In this document: positions 47,509-58,443 of the stretch, one piece after another
Numbering within the stretch: position 1 is the stretch's first letter
Layout of the letters: each line of letters starts with the position of its first letter
Assembly: GCA_022592435.1 (NCBI GenBank)
Contig: JABYQS010000122.1
Coordinates: forward strand, 1-64,000
Source: Cerioporus squamosus
Taxonomy: Eukaryota; Basidiomycota; Agaricomycetes; Polyporales; Polyporaceae
DNA: 64,000 nucleotides
Direction: 5' to 3'
Program-made: the position numbers and the translations under genes
The notes under the pieces: model-generated
What the model saw: only the letters and a program-made list of their open reading frames with translations
The model's database searches: none
Told to the model about the DNA's origin: nothing

Positions 47509-48737
47509 AGTGTCTCTCTAAGTCGTGTCGAGCCCGAGTGGTATCCGTCCCGCATCGTGCGGTGCGGCTCTGCGCCGTGTCGAGCCGTCCGGCGCGTCAC
47601 ATCGCTGCTCGGTGCGGTGTCGAGTCTTCCTCTGCGGCATCGTGCCGAGCGGTGTGGTTTCGAGCTGCGGTCGTGCAGCGTTGCGTCGAGCCGGACGTCC
47701 GGCGTGTCGCATCGCTGCTCGGTGCGGTGTCAAGTCTTCCTCTGCGGCATCGTGCCGAGCGGTGTGGTTTCGAGCTGAGGTCGTGCAGCGCGGTGTCGAG
47801 CCTTTCGTCGTGGCCTTGAGCAGAACGTCGATGTCGTTTCGAGCCGGGGTTGCTCAGTGTCGTAAAGCGGTGTTGTTTCAAGCTGCTGTTGCTCAGTGTC
47901 GTATTCGGGTCATTCTGTCCTGACTTGAGCAGTGCAGACGTGCTATCTGCGGTAGTGGGTTGGCTACTGTTGTCGGCGGACCCGCTCTAATGCAGAGTTG
48001 ACCGACTCGCTGTAGAGTCAGTCCATCAGATGAGCTCTTGGACACTTATTCAGGACCCCAGGCAGGACTTCAATCGAAGATAAGTGACGGCTAGGCGGGG
48101 GAGATAAATGATGGATGCCCACTGGGTTCCAGGATGCGATAGCCTTGTTATAGTCGAGAGTGAAGGTAACCTATAACAAAAGGTTTGACGGTCTATAACA
48201 TGGTGCAATAGGTAAGCTATCGCCCCACAATAACCAGCTTATCGACCCGGGTCCTAGGTTACCTTTAGCCTGACTATGACACGGAGGTATAGTGGCTTTG
48301 AAGGTAGCCTTGAAACCGGTGTTATAGGCGTGCGGTAGCATGCCTAGAACACGATGTGATAGATAACCTATCGCACGCAAATCGCACGCTTATAGCCCCC
48401 CTGGATACAAAAAGGTGTTGTCTGGCTATTGACTGCCTATAACACTACTATCGACCCACTCCATAGACCCATTATAGGGTTCTGATAGGCGTGTTGTAGG
48501 TAACCTACAACACCGGACTATAGTGACGGTGTACGCTTGCTATAATAAATTCATGGATAGGCTATAACACCGTGTTATACTTAGATTGTCGCACGGGTCA
48601 ATAGGCGGTCTATTGTCGGGCGATGGCTTACCTATCGCACCATGTTATAGACCGTCAAAACTTTTGTTATAGGTTACCTTCACTCTCGACTATAACAAGG
48701 CTATCGCATGCTGCAGAACGGGGCCGCGCTTGCAGTG
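47509..48737 (-). repeat. Right terminal inverted repeat (1229 bp)
   Basis: Reverse complement of 19041-20377 except for one fewer 109 bp array unit (copies near 47645-47680 and 47755-47790) and scattered substitutions. The palindromic block inside it is, however, not inverted. A further stretch with array-like words continues inward to about 47250. Confidence 0.9.
48130..48713 (+). repeat. 584 bp palindromic (MITE-like) block in the right TIR
   Basis: Same length and same (direct) orientation as the block at 19065-19648, while all sequence on both sides of it is inverted relative to the left end. Differences seen: a/g near 48207, and a g/c change in the last arm (CGCATGCTG instead of CGCATCCTG). 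Confidence 0.85.
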
Positions 48738-50719
48738 TCTTGTGTCAGTTCGTCCCACCGCAATCCATACCCTTGACTCTTATGTGACGGACCGCGCCGT
48801 TTGCAATCGTGATGTGTCCGAAGGAATTCTCCGAAGGAATTCGAAGGCAACCAGTACTGTGAGTCTGACGTCCACATGCATGCCGGACTGCCCTCCGGAG
48901 TCCGTACTTAGATGGGATGCATCATCTTATCTTATCTGGAGAGCGCTCCGACAAGACCGAACAAGCGCTTGCCTCTCGAAAGCTCCAGCCTCCTCCTCCT
49001 CCTCCTCCTCCTCCTCCTCCTCCTCAGATTCATCCTCTCTTCCACCATCATTATCCTGCATACTCACTCATCTCTACCCTATACTCGCTTGTATACAATG
49101 CTACAATGAGTGGCAATCTCTCTACTGAGACGACATGGGATAACCGCCTCTCGGCTGCGGTCTACAGTCCAAGACGTGCTCGCCCACCCAACACAAGGTG
49201 CTGTGCGACCGGGTAGTTTTCGAAGGGGTGATAGATGGTTAACCGGTTTCGGGCTATACGCGGAAGATTGTATGTTCTCAAACTTAACTCCTCGCTCTCT
49301 CCTCAGTTGTGCCCGTAGTCGCATAACCCATCCCCTCCCCCGTGCGACGACGCTCTGTTCAAATCTGCTAGGGTGCGAGGCCATCCAAGACACGCAATCC
49401 CTGTACGGCTACGGATGTGCAACGTGCGGATAATGGCGTCCTGCATCGGAGTCCGCCCACATCTTCAACTGTTCGGTACGAGACCATATTCAACTCATCC
49501 CCCCGAGTCGTCTCCCTCCTCCTACACACCCAGGTACCAGACATCTATGATCGGAGTTCAATGCCCATTGGACTCGCTCAGGATGTAACCTACGTATGTG
49601 GGTCCGACTTCTGGGCCGTCGAGGGGCGCTTGATGAGCATGCCGTATCCCCTACATCTTCCTGTTGCAGCAGCCGGACGTCTCCCAGAGGAGCCCTGCGC
49701 GTCACATTCGCATCACGGTCAACGAGATCTATCTGTCGTTGGGTGCCATTCACAGTCACTCAGGCAAAGACGCGCCGCATACACTCTGAACGGACACTGT
49801 GCCACTCGAACTCGAAGGTACACTCCCCTTCCTTCGCTCGGTCCACGATGCGCACATGATACCACATCGACTCGAACGTCTTGCGTCAAGGATCTGGTGT
49901 TGCTCTCCTTGCTCTGCTCTTTCCACAGCTCCGGGACTTCCTCCTACTGGTCGCGTCCGAGGCCAGATGCGTCTCATCCTGAGTCAAGACTCCCCGAGGT
50001 GCTTTGAACCTGTATTGACCGCATTCTTCGGCATAGGATGGTTCTTCTCGTCAGTTATCTGCTATTCACTACGCTGACCTTACGCTGACCTACGTCCAGA
50101 TTACTCCCCTTGTTATCTCTATGACTGCTGTGATCATCGGGCACCTCCGCATACGGCCATTTGTATGTGTTCACCGGAGCCGCTCTCTCATCTGCTCTCC
50201 CTCGCGCTCGAAGCGTGGTCGCTGCCGAGTGATCTCCTCGCAGCGCCCAGCGAATGATTGCTCGGTCGGTCCCTGCGGTCTGCTTCCTTCGCCGCCCTCG
50301 GACCTTTGGCCCTCACTCCTGCTTCCGAAGCCCTGGCGTTCCCCCTTCCACGGGATGCAATACCTGATATCTTGTCCTCGGGATCCTAGGAGGTAGACCG
50401 GGCATGAGCCTGTGCGTTAAACGCCGTCTGGTGTCTTGGAAAATCCTAGTACTACAGTCCCTGTGATGTTATTGTCTGCTCTTACATTCGTTTCCCACAC
50501 TCCATCGCCTGGCCTTACGGCTTCCTGCAGTGTTGCCTCACGACACGCTTCTGTTGGGATACCTCTCGCATGCCCGATCTCCTGCCACTGGTCTGGACCT
50601 CCTGAGCATCGACGTCGCCGTTCTTCCTTTGGTTCTGCGTGGACTACGATATACTCAACATCGGTGATGATAGCTATGTCTCAAGGAATTTTGAAGAAGG
50701 TTTTCAACGCTCTCGACAT
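48738..50719. other. Region right of the giant element without a supported gene
   Basis: A CCT trinucleotide microsatellite lies at 48989-49025. ORFs on both strands (for example 49417-50007) do not join into a model and show no recognised domain. Remnants of a decayed gene are possible. Confidence 0.45.
48989..49025. repeat. (CCT)n microsatellite, about 12 units
   Basis: Uninterrupted CCT repeats just right of the transposon end. Translations through it give poly-Pro, poly-Leu or poly-Ser and are not evidence for a gene. Confidence 0.95.
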
Positions 50720-53560
50720 TTATGCCTCTACATGATACGGCCCAGACACCGGGCGAATCCGCACCGTCCCATCATGCGAACCCGAGGCAAGCATGAGCCC
50801 ATCGGGAGAGAACATCGCCGACGTGACGTTGTCATTGTGCTCGTTGAACGTCGTCGTGCACACCCCGTCGCTCGCCTTCCACAGGCGCACCGTGTTGTCC
50901 GACGCCGCAGACGCGATCCACTGGCCGTCCGGGGAGAACTCGACAGCGTTGATCATGCTGTCGTGCCCGTCGAGCGACAGGAGCCTCTCGCCGCTGTAGG
51001 AGTCGCACACCTTCACCGTCGAGTCGCTTGACCCGGAGGCGACGCGCTTCCCGTCGGGGGAGAACGCGACGGACCACACGGGCCCGGTGTGCTCGTGCAA
51101 AATGACGAGAGCCTCGCCCGTCTCCGCCTTCCAGATGCGGCTGCTCCCATCGTCCGACGCGGTCACGACGCGGTTTCCGTCCGGGGAGAACGCCGCCGCG
51201 CTCACCATGCCGCGGTGCCCCTCGAGCACGGAGAGCGGCTCGGGGCTCTCAGCGTCGAGCTGCGCCGTCTCCCAAATGTAGCAGACGCTCTCCGTGCCCC
51301 CCGTCGCCATGCGCCGCCTGTCCCGCGAGAAGACGATGAAGGTCACCACCGCGGCGTTCTTCCCGATCGTCTTCTCGAGCGCGTAGGTGCCGGACCGCCA
51401 GATGTGCAGCTTGCCGTCGCTCGTGCCCGCGATGAGCTTCCTGCCGTCGGGCGTGTAGACGAGGGAGTGCACGGCGCTGTCGGGCACGATCTCCCTGATC
51501 TTCGTGCCCTCTGCGACGTCCCAGAGGATGATGCGCTCGTCTTGCGACGCGGACGCGAGCACGCGGTTGTCGCGCGAGAAGGCGAGGGCGGACACGGTGT
51601 CCTCGTGGCCCTCGAGGCGCTTCGGGCCTGCGTTCCGCGGACGTCCCAGATGACGATGCAGGTGTCCTCGGAGCCGCTGGCGGCGAAGCTGCCGTCCGCG
51701 GAGTATGTGAGGGCGGTCACGGATCCGTCGTGGACGCTCGCTTGGGCACCGAACTCGGGACGTTTCCCTGCGGCCTTCTCCCCTGGCGGGGCACCCACGT
51801 CGAAAGCTCCATCGTCGTCTGTAGGGGCAAGACCTCCAATTGGATCTGGTATAGTGGCGGGGAACTGAGTAGTCACGTCCAACATCGACGCATCTGCGCG
51901 GGTGGTTCAGCGATCACGACCTCGGACACAGCGCGTTAGACTCACCTTCTTCCTGTGGCGCATACGGCATCTGAGAGCTTGGAGAAGGATCTGCATATGG
52001 GAACTCTCCTGTAGATCGGGCTCGTTTGTGTGTTTGCTCTCCCTCTTCGAGGAGGTCGTCGTTCCTCCGTTTCCTTGCCACGCGATAGTCCGCTGCGATT
52101 GTGCCGACTATCCAGCCATCCGCATATTAGTGGAATGGACAATGGGAAGAGCTCGAGTACGCACCGCCCCGCTCATCGACCTCGATGGTAGGTCGAAGCT
52201 CCTCCAGCACCGCCGGCATGTCGTTCGCATTCGGGAACTCTCGGTCCTACACAAGGCTTGAGCCATGAGGAGGAGGAGGACGCCTCGGGGAACAGCTTAC
52301 TGCGAAGATGGCATACAAGTCCAGATCGGAGGCGATCGCCACCTCTGTTTCAACGGATTGCTGCGGCGGGCGCGATGAGTACGAGCATGGCTGAATGGGA
52401 TATAGACCACATACCGAGAGAATGTAGTCCAGCAGTATGTTGACTGGATCGTATCCCTGAGACGCGCTGATGAGCTTACTGATTCGAGCGATGAATGATT
52501 CGGTCCTGGGCGAAGAATGAGACAAACCTGCGCGATGTCGAATCCTTGCTCCGACTCGAACTCGTACTCCCCGCCCGTCATCATTGGAGCGTCCATCCCT
52601 GGGTTGTCTGGCCAGGCGGGAGCTGATGCGGGCCTCCAGCGGCCTGCATGGGCTCCTTGAGCGGCCACCAGAACGCCCGCCGCTTCATTTTGTAGTAATG
52701 CACGAAGAGACACTGGTTTGCAGGGTGTGGCGGGCTTGGTGTCGAGTACCCGGGGTACGTCAGCGACGGCCCCCAGGCGGGATGGAGCGCGGCTGCCGGG
52801 GACCGTGCCTGTAGTGTTCCGCGGGGAGTATCTGGTTGGAGATGTTGATAGACAGCCCTACGCTCGCGAAGGGACCGAAGTCGCCCGTCACGAAGCCCTC
52901 CGTCTTCCTGAACCTGTTCCCCTGGAACGCGGCGACGGCCCATTTCGAAGTCTTGGTCGTGCCGCAGACGAAGATGATGTCCTGCTCTTTGAGATCGAGG
53001 CCCCAGCTGTAGGACGCGTTGGCGAACTCGAGCCAGCTCTCGAAGTTGTCGCGCATGTAGTTCACGATGTGGCGCTTGGAGTCGATTTCTTTGCTCTGCG
53101 CAGGCGCATCTAGCAGGACGAACGCGCCGGAGTCGGACGTAGATTGGAACTTGATCCCAGCACCCGCCGATACTGGAGGGACCATGCTAGATGCGCATTG
53201 AGGGACAGAAACTGCGCATGTGGACGGAAACACGTACGTGCCAGCTCCGACATTCCCCTGCGCGTCCGTGGTGATCAAGCTCCGACTGCACACCATCTTC
53301 TGCATGATCCTGTCGCAAACGGCGACAGAGAGATTCTGGGGCCTGAACACGTTGAAGTCCCGAGGGACGCCTTTATCGAGGTTGACGGGATCGTCGTGAG
53401 GCTGCATGGAGTTGAAGAGTGCGCGGAACTCGCCCGTTTTCAGCCACCCGACGTCCCCGATCTCGACCTCGCGCTCGTTGGGCTCCGGGATCCAGAGAGG
53501 GTGGCCATAGCCGACTGGGAGGAGTTGCTCAGCGTAGATGTCCCAGGGAGTGGTGCTCAT
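50720..53560 (-). pseudogene. Fusion gene: unknown N-terminal module plus WD40 repeats, frameshifted
   Basis: Start at 53560 (MSTTPWDIYAEQLLPVGYGH). The N-terminal module (EVEIGDVGWLKTGEFRALF, SKEIDSKRHIVNYMRDNFE, FVCGTTKTSKWAV, CLFVHYYKMKRRAFWW, YDPVNILLDYIL, MPAVLEELRPTIEVDERG) is shared with the plus-strand gene at 54539. A basic linker (ADYRVARKRRNDD) and an intron at about 51900-51950 lead to at least six WD40 blades (HDGSVTALTYSADGSFAASG through FSPDGLMLASGSHDGTVRI). Three one-base frame breaks are needed: near 52750 (after RSIPPGG), near 52600 (before NPGMDAPMM) and near 51640 (between IWDVRG and NAGPKRLEGHEDTV). So this copy is broken, unless the breaks are assembly errors. The function of the family is unknown to me. 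Confidence 0.7.
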
Positions 53561-54538
53561 CTGTGTAAAAGCAGGAGCGAAGAGAGTGATGAGTCCATCG
53601 ATATATGGCCTAGGACATGCTGTGCGAATGAGCGGACATGTGTGAACCTTATATTCAGGAAGCACCCAGGCTGTACACAGGCTGTACGCCTTCCTGGCTG
53701 AGGTGCGTGAACATCGCTCTGGGGAGAGAAGGCGTTGAGATAGGGATAGGGTAAGCTTCTCCGCTTGTAGATCAACTCATGCCTTGCTCGGATGTGAGCC
53801 CAGGGCTGCGATGACAGAAGGTTAGAGATGCACGCCGCAGTGCGGCGATGTGGCGATGGTTGACATGAGGGTTGTCGGCATTCAGATCTATCCATATGCG
53901 ATTGAAGTCAGTTTCCTGCATCACCTCGAGACTGCGTGAAGGTCAAGAACGATATGGTGCACACCTTCATAGCATCGTTAGTAACTTCAGAGCGTTGTTC
54001 AACCGCGCTCGCCACTTGCCGGGTTTCGCGGCCTGGCAATTACGTAACATGACATCCGGTTGAGGCGGCCCTTACTTAGGCTCCCTCGGTCTCCCGGACG
54101 TCGATGTAGTTCTCAGTACTCAGTACTCAGAGCTAAGCATCGCTGGCCTGCGAACATCCGTGAAGTCGATATATCTGGGAGATGATGTGTCTCACTCCCG
54201 TTCCTGTGGCACTTCGTTCGCTCCACGGCTCGCCAACTTCGCAGTACTAGACTCCGAGAGGGGTTGTCTTTCGATTCGCCACAGTACATTCTCTTCGAGA
54301 CAAGGTGACTCGAATGTCGCGCTCATTTACATTTGATGGTGCCAACATAATCTCCTGGAAACAGATGGCATACTCTCGCTTATCACTCCATATTTCAGAC
54401 ATATTCTATAAGAGCAGAGGTGCTTCGGTGCATCGTCCAACATACTCAATCCTTCCCTTCAGCTGAATCAGCTATTGTCAGACGGCCTCATAGCTCCTCC
54501 CTCAACACCCATCTCCTTCGCTTGACCACACTCCCCCC

Positions 54539-56079
54539 ATGGCTCCGAATGATCTCCAGCCCCATGACCGCTACGCTAAGCAGCTCTTTGCTCTGGGGTA
54601 TGGTTATCCCGTATGGGACGGTGACCCGGAGGACTCGGACGATCCCAAAAAGGAGATATTGGTGGGATCGGTTGCGCATGCCAGAGATGGCAGGCTATGG
54701 ACCATCTTAAATACCACGAAACCCGCAGATCATCCCCTAAACCAAGCGAACAGCGATCCTCTTCCCAACGACTTCAAAATGCTGCCAGAAAACATGGCAA
54801 CGCTTCAGTTCAATGCCATCACCGACATGAACGTCCTCCATCGCAATAATGTCAACTCCAGGAAGGTTTCCGTAGAGCTGAATGGAGGAAGGTGAGCCTA
54901 TGTTTGTGGCCGCTTCTATCTTGCAGTTGATTTATCCTTTGGTGCAGCTTGGATGGACTGTTCTCAGCCGGCCGCACATTCGACTTTTCCTGGCAGGGGC
55001 AAACCGCCGCGATCCTCCTCTTGGATACACCAGCGGTAAAGGAGGTGATCGTCGACAAACGACACATTGTCACCTATATGCGGAATAACTTCGAACACTG
55101 GGAGGTTTTTATCAACGAGACACTTGGCCTCGGGATCAAACCCGATGACATCTGGTTCATCACCGGGACTACCAAGACGACAAGATGGATGTCCGCCGCG
55201 TTACATGGAGAGGCTCGTGGGGGTTCGGCCTCTATACAGGGCGGATTTGCGAGCGTTGCCATGTCCAACTTCTCTGTGCATTTTGAACAGTCTTCCAGAG
55301 GTCTGCGGACCACGAAGTATGGTCCACGACGACAGCCACAGAGCAGCTCGCCGTCCCAGGCAGTTCTTGCTCCCGGCGACTCGACTGCCTCGTCTGTTGC
55401 TCTCGTGCGGAATCAATGTGTATTCGTTCACTACTACCGGATGAAGAAACGGTCGTGGATGGCAGCCACTGCTGGTCCTCCTCGTTATCTGAATCTTCTT
55501 AGAAGCCTGTCTCTGAGTCGTATGACTCATTCGCGGCGACGGAAGGGACACCGCAGTTCTCGTTTCTCCCATCAGAAGGCAGTTGATGAAGAACAGCCAG
55601 ATGACGAGGAAAAGTTCGAAGAGGCTACTCCTCCCACCAGAGTACGTCGTCGCAGTGGTGCTTCCTTGTAGTGACTGACGTTATGATCAGCATTTCGACC
55701 CCGTGGACGCATTGCTCGATCATATCCTGGAGGTACGCTGTCCTCTATGTAGTCGTTATTTCCTTCCTGATCGCGTGCGCGCAAGAATTCGGAGGCTGAG
55801 ATTGCAGTCGCCTGTGATCGTGACATCATCGCCATGTTCAAGGTTCGAGCTGCTCGCAGTCAGTGTGGGTGTGTACGTGCTAACGTTCATGGCACTCAGG
55901 ACCAAGGGATTCCGGATGATCTGAAGGCCGCGATTGACGCACTCAAGCCTACCATAGATGTGGAAGATGGAGGTGCGTCCAACACGTCTGCGGGAGCGAC
56001 TCATATTTGACCGTCGTCTTGAACAGTTGCAACCGTCGTCGTCGTCGACCCGAGCGAGGAGACCCTTGCAGCCAAGTGA
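54539..56079 (+). CDS. Paralog of the 53560 gene, N-terminal module only
   Basis: Six exons join in frame: start 54539 (MAPNDLQPHDRYAKQLFAL), intron 54893-54947, long exon to PPTRV (55640), then FDPVDALLDHILE, EAEIAVACDRDIIAMFK, DQGIPDDLKAAIDALKPTI and the last exon ATVVVVDPSEETLAAK with stop at 56077-56079. Shared landmarks with the minus-strand neighbour are KRHIVTYMRNNFEHWE, FITGTTKTTRWM and CVFVHYYRMKKRSW. There is no WD40 part before the stop. The two genes are divergent with about 980 bp between starts. A lone WD40 fragment 320 bp downstream suggests that this copy once had the same fusion and lost it. Confidence 0.7.
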
Positions 56080-56398
56080 TTTCCATCCCCGAATGCTTCC
56101 AGTATTGACGTTGCGCTATCTGATTGCTGTCTGGATTGTCCGCTGTGTTTTCGAATGGTATTGCTGTCGACGTGTTGTACGCTTCTGTCATGTTGGTTCC
56201 GGTTAGTTTCCGGATGTCAGATGAATGAAATTGGATGTCCCTACCGAGTCAATGATTGTATCTCTATGGCGGCACTAGTCACATTGAGCTATAGCTATGG
56301 TTGTCAGCTTACAATGCATACGAACACCGTGGCCCAGTGTTTGTAGGTAATAGTTGATCTAGTGAGTAGTCAGTAAGTGGTGGTAAGTGGAGATCCGT

Positions 56399-56446
56399 CG
56401 TGTCTGGATCGTCGGACCGCACGATGCGGCTGTGGAACCGAAGACG
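56399..56446 (+). pseudogene. WD40 repeat remnant
   Basis: Translates to VSGSSDRTMRLWNR, the end of a WD40 blade, isolated between the truncated gene at 54539 and the repeat terminus at 56604. Best read as the leftover of the missing WD40 half. Confidence 0.65.
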
Positions 56447-57039
56447 CTGTCAACATTCTAGTGGGCCCAGAGTAAGCCCGTCTCAAGTCTGCGGAGGAGG
56501 AGGAGGTAATATTTTGGCAGAGATAAGGTACAGGTGTCTACTACCACGAAATCGTCAAGTAGCCTCGTGTTCGCGCTCAAGCGCTGCCCACGGCGTCCTG
56601 AATGCCCGGGCTCTGGAGAGATGTCTGGACTGTCTGGCGGACGCCAAGCCAGACTGTGATCGGATCATCGGCACATCAGCCGCCGGCGTTCCTGGCGCTA
56701 GTCGTCATGCAAGCTGAATATCGTTCAAGTGGCGATCCCCTGCAGCACTCCTTCCGTCTGTACCGCATTGCTACAGCAACTCGTACATAACCTCACTAGT
56801 ACTGCTCTCAACACCCCCTCTGCCTGTTTTCCTCCCTCTTCATCTACCCTCAGTTTCGTCATAGCAATGCATGTCTGGTCAAACATCCTCAGCCCATTGT
56901 GTGTTCACGCAAGCACTACCCACAACAGTACCCGCACCTCCACGCATAGAGTCTGCTGTTACGTAAGTCCTCCTCTCACCTATAACCACTTTGCTGCACA
57001 GCAACGCCTGCTGCTGCCGTGACAGATGCAGACGGATGG

Positions 57040-57740
57040 TGTGATATCTTCCCAAATGCGGGAACTCACTGACGTACTGCTGCAGCATCGGGGCCCCTCT
57101 GACATCTTCCGCACAGAGCCAAGTGACGCGCCGCTGCAGGCAGCGTCAGATGAGGTACGGACCCCTTTGACATCTTCCGCACGCCGGCAGCCAAGTTGCG
57201 CGACGCTGCAGCGGCGCGTCAGATGAGGTACGGACTCCTTTGACATCTTCCGCACGCCGGCAGCCAAGTTGCGCGACGCTGCAGCGGCGCGTCAGATGAG
57301 GTACGGACCCCTTTGACATCTTCCGCACGCCGGCAGCCAAGTTGCGCGACGCTGTAGCGGCGCGTCAGATGCGGTACGGACCCCTTTGACATCTTCCGCA
57401 CGCCGGCAGCCAAGTTGCGCGACGCTGTAGCGGCGCGTCAGATGCGGTACGGACCCCTTTGACATCTTCCGCACGCCGGCAGCCAAGTTGCGCGACGCTG
57501 TAGCGGCGCGTCAGATGCGGTACGGACCCCTTTGACATCTTCCGCACGCCGGCAGCCAAGTCACGCAACGCTGCAGCGGCGCGTCAGATGAGGTACGGGC
57601 CCCTTTGACATCTTCCGCACTCCGGGAGCCAAGTTGCGCGACACTGCAGCCGCGCGTCAGAGGTGGTACCGACACCTCTGACATCTTCCGCAATCCGGGA
57701 GCCAAGTGCCGCCCCGCTGCAGCGCCGCGTGACATACGAT
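57040..57740. repeat. 73 bp tandem array, about nine units
   Basis: GACATCTTCCGCACGCCGGC recurs with a 73 bp period (near 57170, 57243, 57316, 57389 and onward). Central units are almost identical and the edges are diverged. Homologous to the array at 650-1255 in inverted orientation. Overlapping minus-strand ORFs are repeat artefacts. Confidence 0.95.
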
Positions 57741-58443
57741 ACTGACGGCCGGTATGCCATCTCCCTGACCCCGGCAACTATGTTGACCTATGTTCTCCCA
57801 GTCCTCATTCCGACCAAGCAACCCAGTCTACAAGTTAGTATCTGTCGCAATGCGACAGCTATTGAGGTATGTCATTGCCACCCTTCCTCATCGTCTAGGT
57901 CGTTCTTGTTTCCATGTGTCTTTCACTGACATGATCCCTGTTGCTACAGTCACATGTACGTGCCCTGCTGAAGGTCTGCTTCAGCATCGCGCCACTCAAA
58001 CATTGGAATATCATGCACAGATCGAGATGCCTTGAGTGCTGTTTGCACAATGGGTCCTTGGAGAAGAGCTTCCCAGGACGTTTAACATACTGAGAAGTGT
58101 CGCAAATGCAGCAGTTAAGTGTTACGCGGTAGGTCTTTGCTTGTACTTGTCCCCAACGCTGAACTTATGACCTCTGATCTCTCCACTGCAACCTGTGGTA
58201 TTCTGTCAAACCTTGTCCATACTTAGTGAGCAAATTCCCCAACGGTAAGTATCCCCTCGTATCGGCTGGCCGGTGGTCTGTTCTCCATTTCAGGTAATGT
58301 GGCTGACCAGATCCTATACAGTTCTTGCCCAGACGTTTCTCATGTGGTCGCGCCAGGTAACCTTCACTATGTATTGCAGTCCTTCCCCTCTCACCAGCTA
58401 CCCTTCACGCCTGCACTCCAGATCGTGTGTCCCCTGCACACCA

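Larger units (their letters stand above)
19041..48737. mobile_element. 29.7 kb CACTA-type giant transposon with long terminal inverted repeats and cargo genes
   Basis: The left end reads CACTGCAAGCGC (19041) and the right end is its reverse complement, GCGCTTGCAGTG (ends 48737). Behind these tips, 19041-20377 matches the reverse complement of 47509-48737 nearly base for base, including a 584 bp AT-richer palindromic block and a 109 bp tandem array. Homology stops sharply at both tips. A Tnp2-type transposase, the transposase class of CACTA/EnSpm elements whose tips start CACT(A/G), is the first gene inside the left end. No 3 bp target duplication is visible (gca left, tct right). The interior holds about a dozen genes, listed separately. 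That all of them move as one unit is inference. Confidence 0.85.

Noticed and set aside
47525..47923. Cys/Arg-rich ORFs in the right TIR (and 19897-20456 in the left)
   Set aside because: They are translations of the 109 bp array and its flanks inside the terminal inverted repeats.
49417..50007. A 196-residue plus-strand ORF right of the giant element
   Set aside because: No splice-linked continuation, no recognised domain, Ser/Arg/His-rich composition of a random frame.
50639..51868. Plus-strand ORFs opposite the WD40 exon
   Set aside because: Antisense translations of WD40 codons; the minus strand carries the blade motifs.
57146..57777. Several minus-strand ORFs of 64-88 residues with repeated MAAGVRKMSKGS
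   Set aside because: They are the 73 bp tandem array read in frame, not genes.
1..58350. A single 57 kb transposon bounded by the outer inverted repeats
   Set aside because: The termini at 1611 and 56604 face each other with the element bodies lying outside the interval, so they are two separate copies and not two ends of one element.
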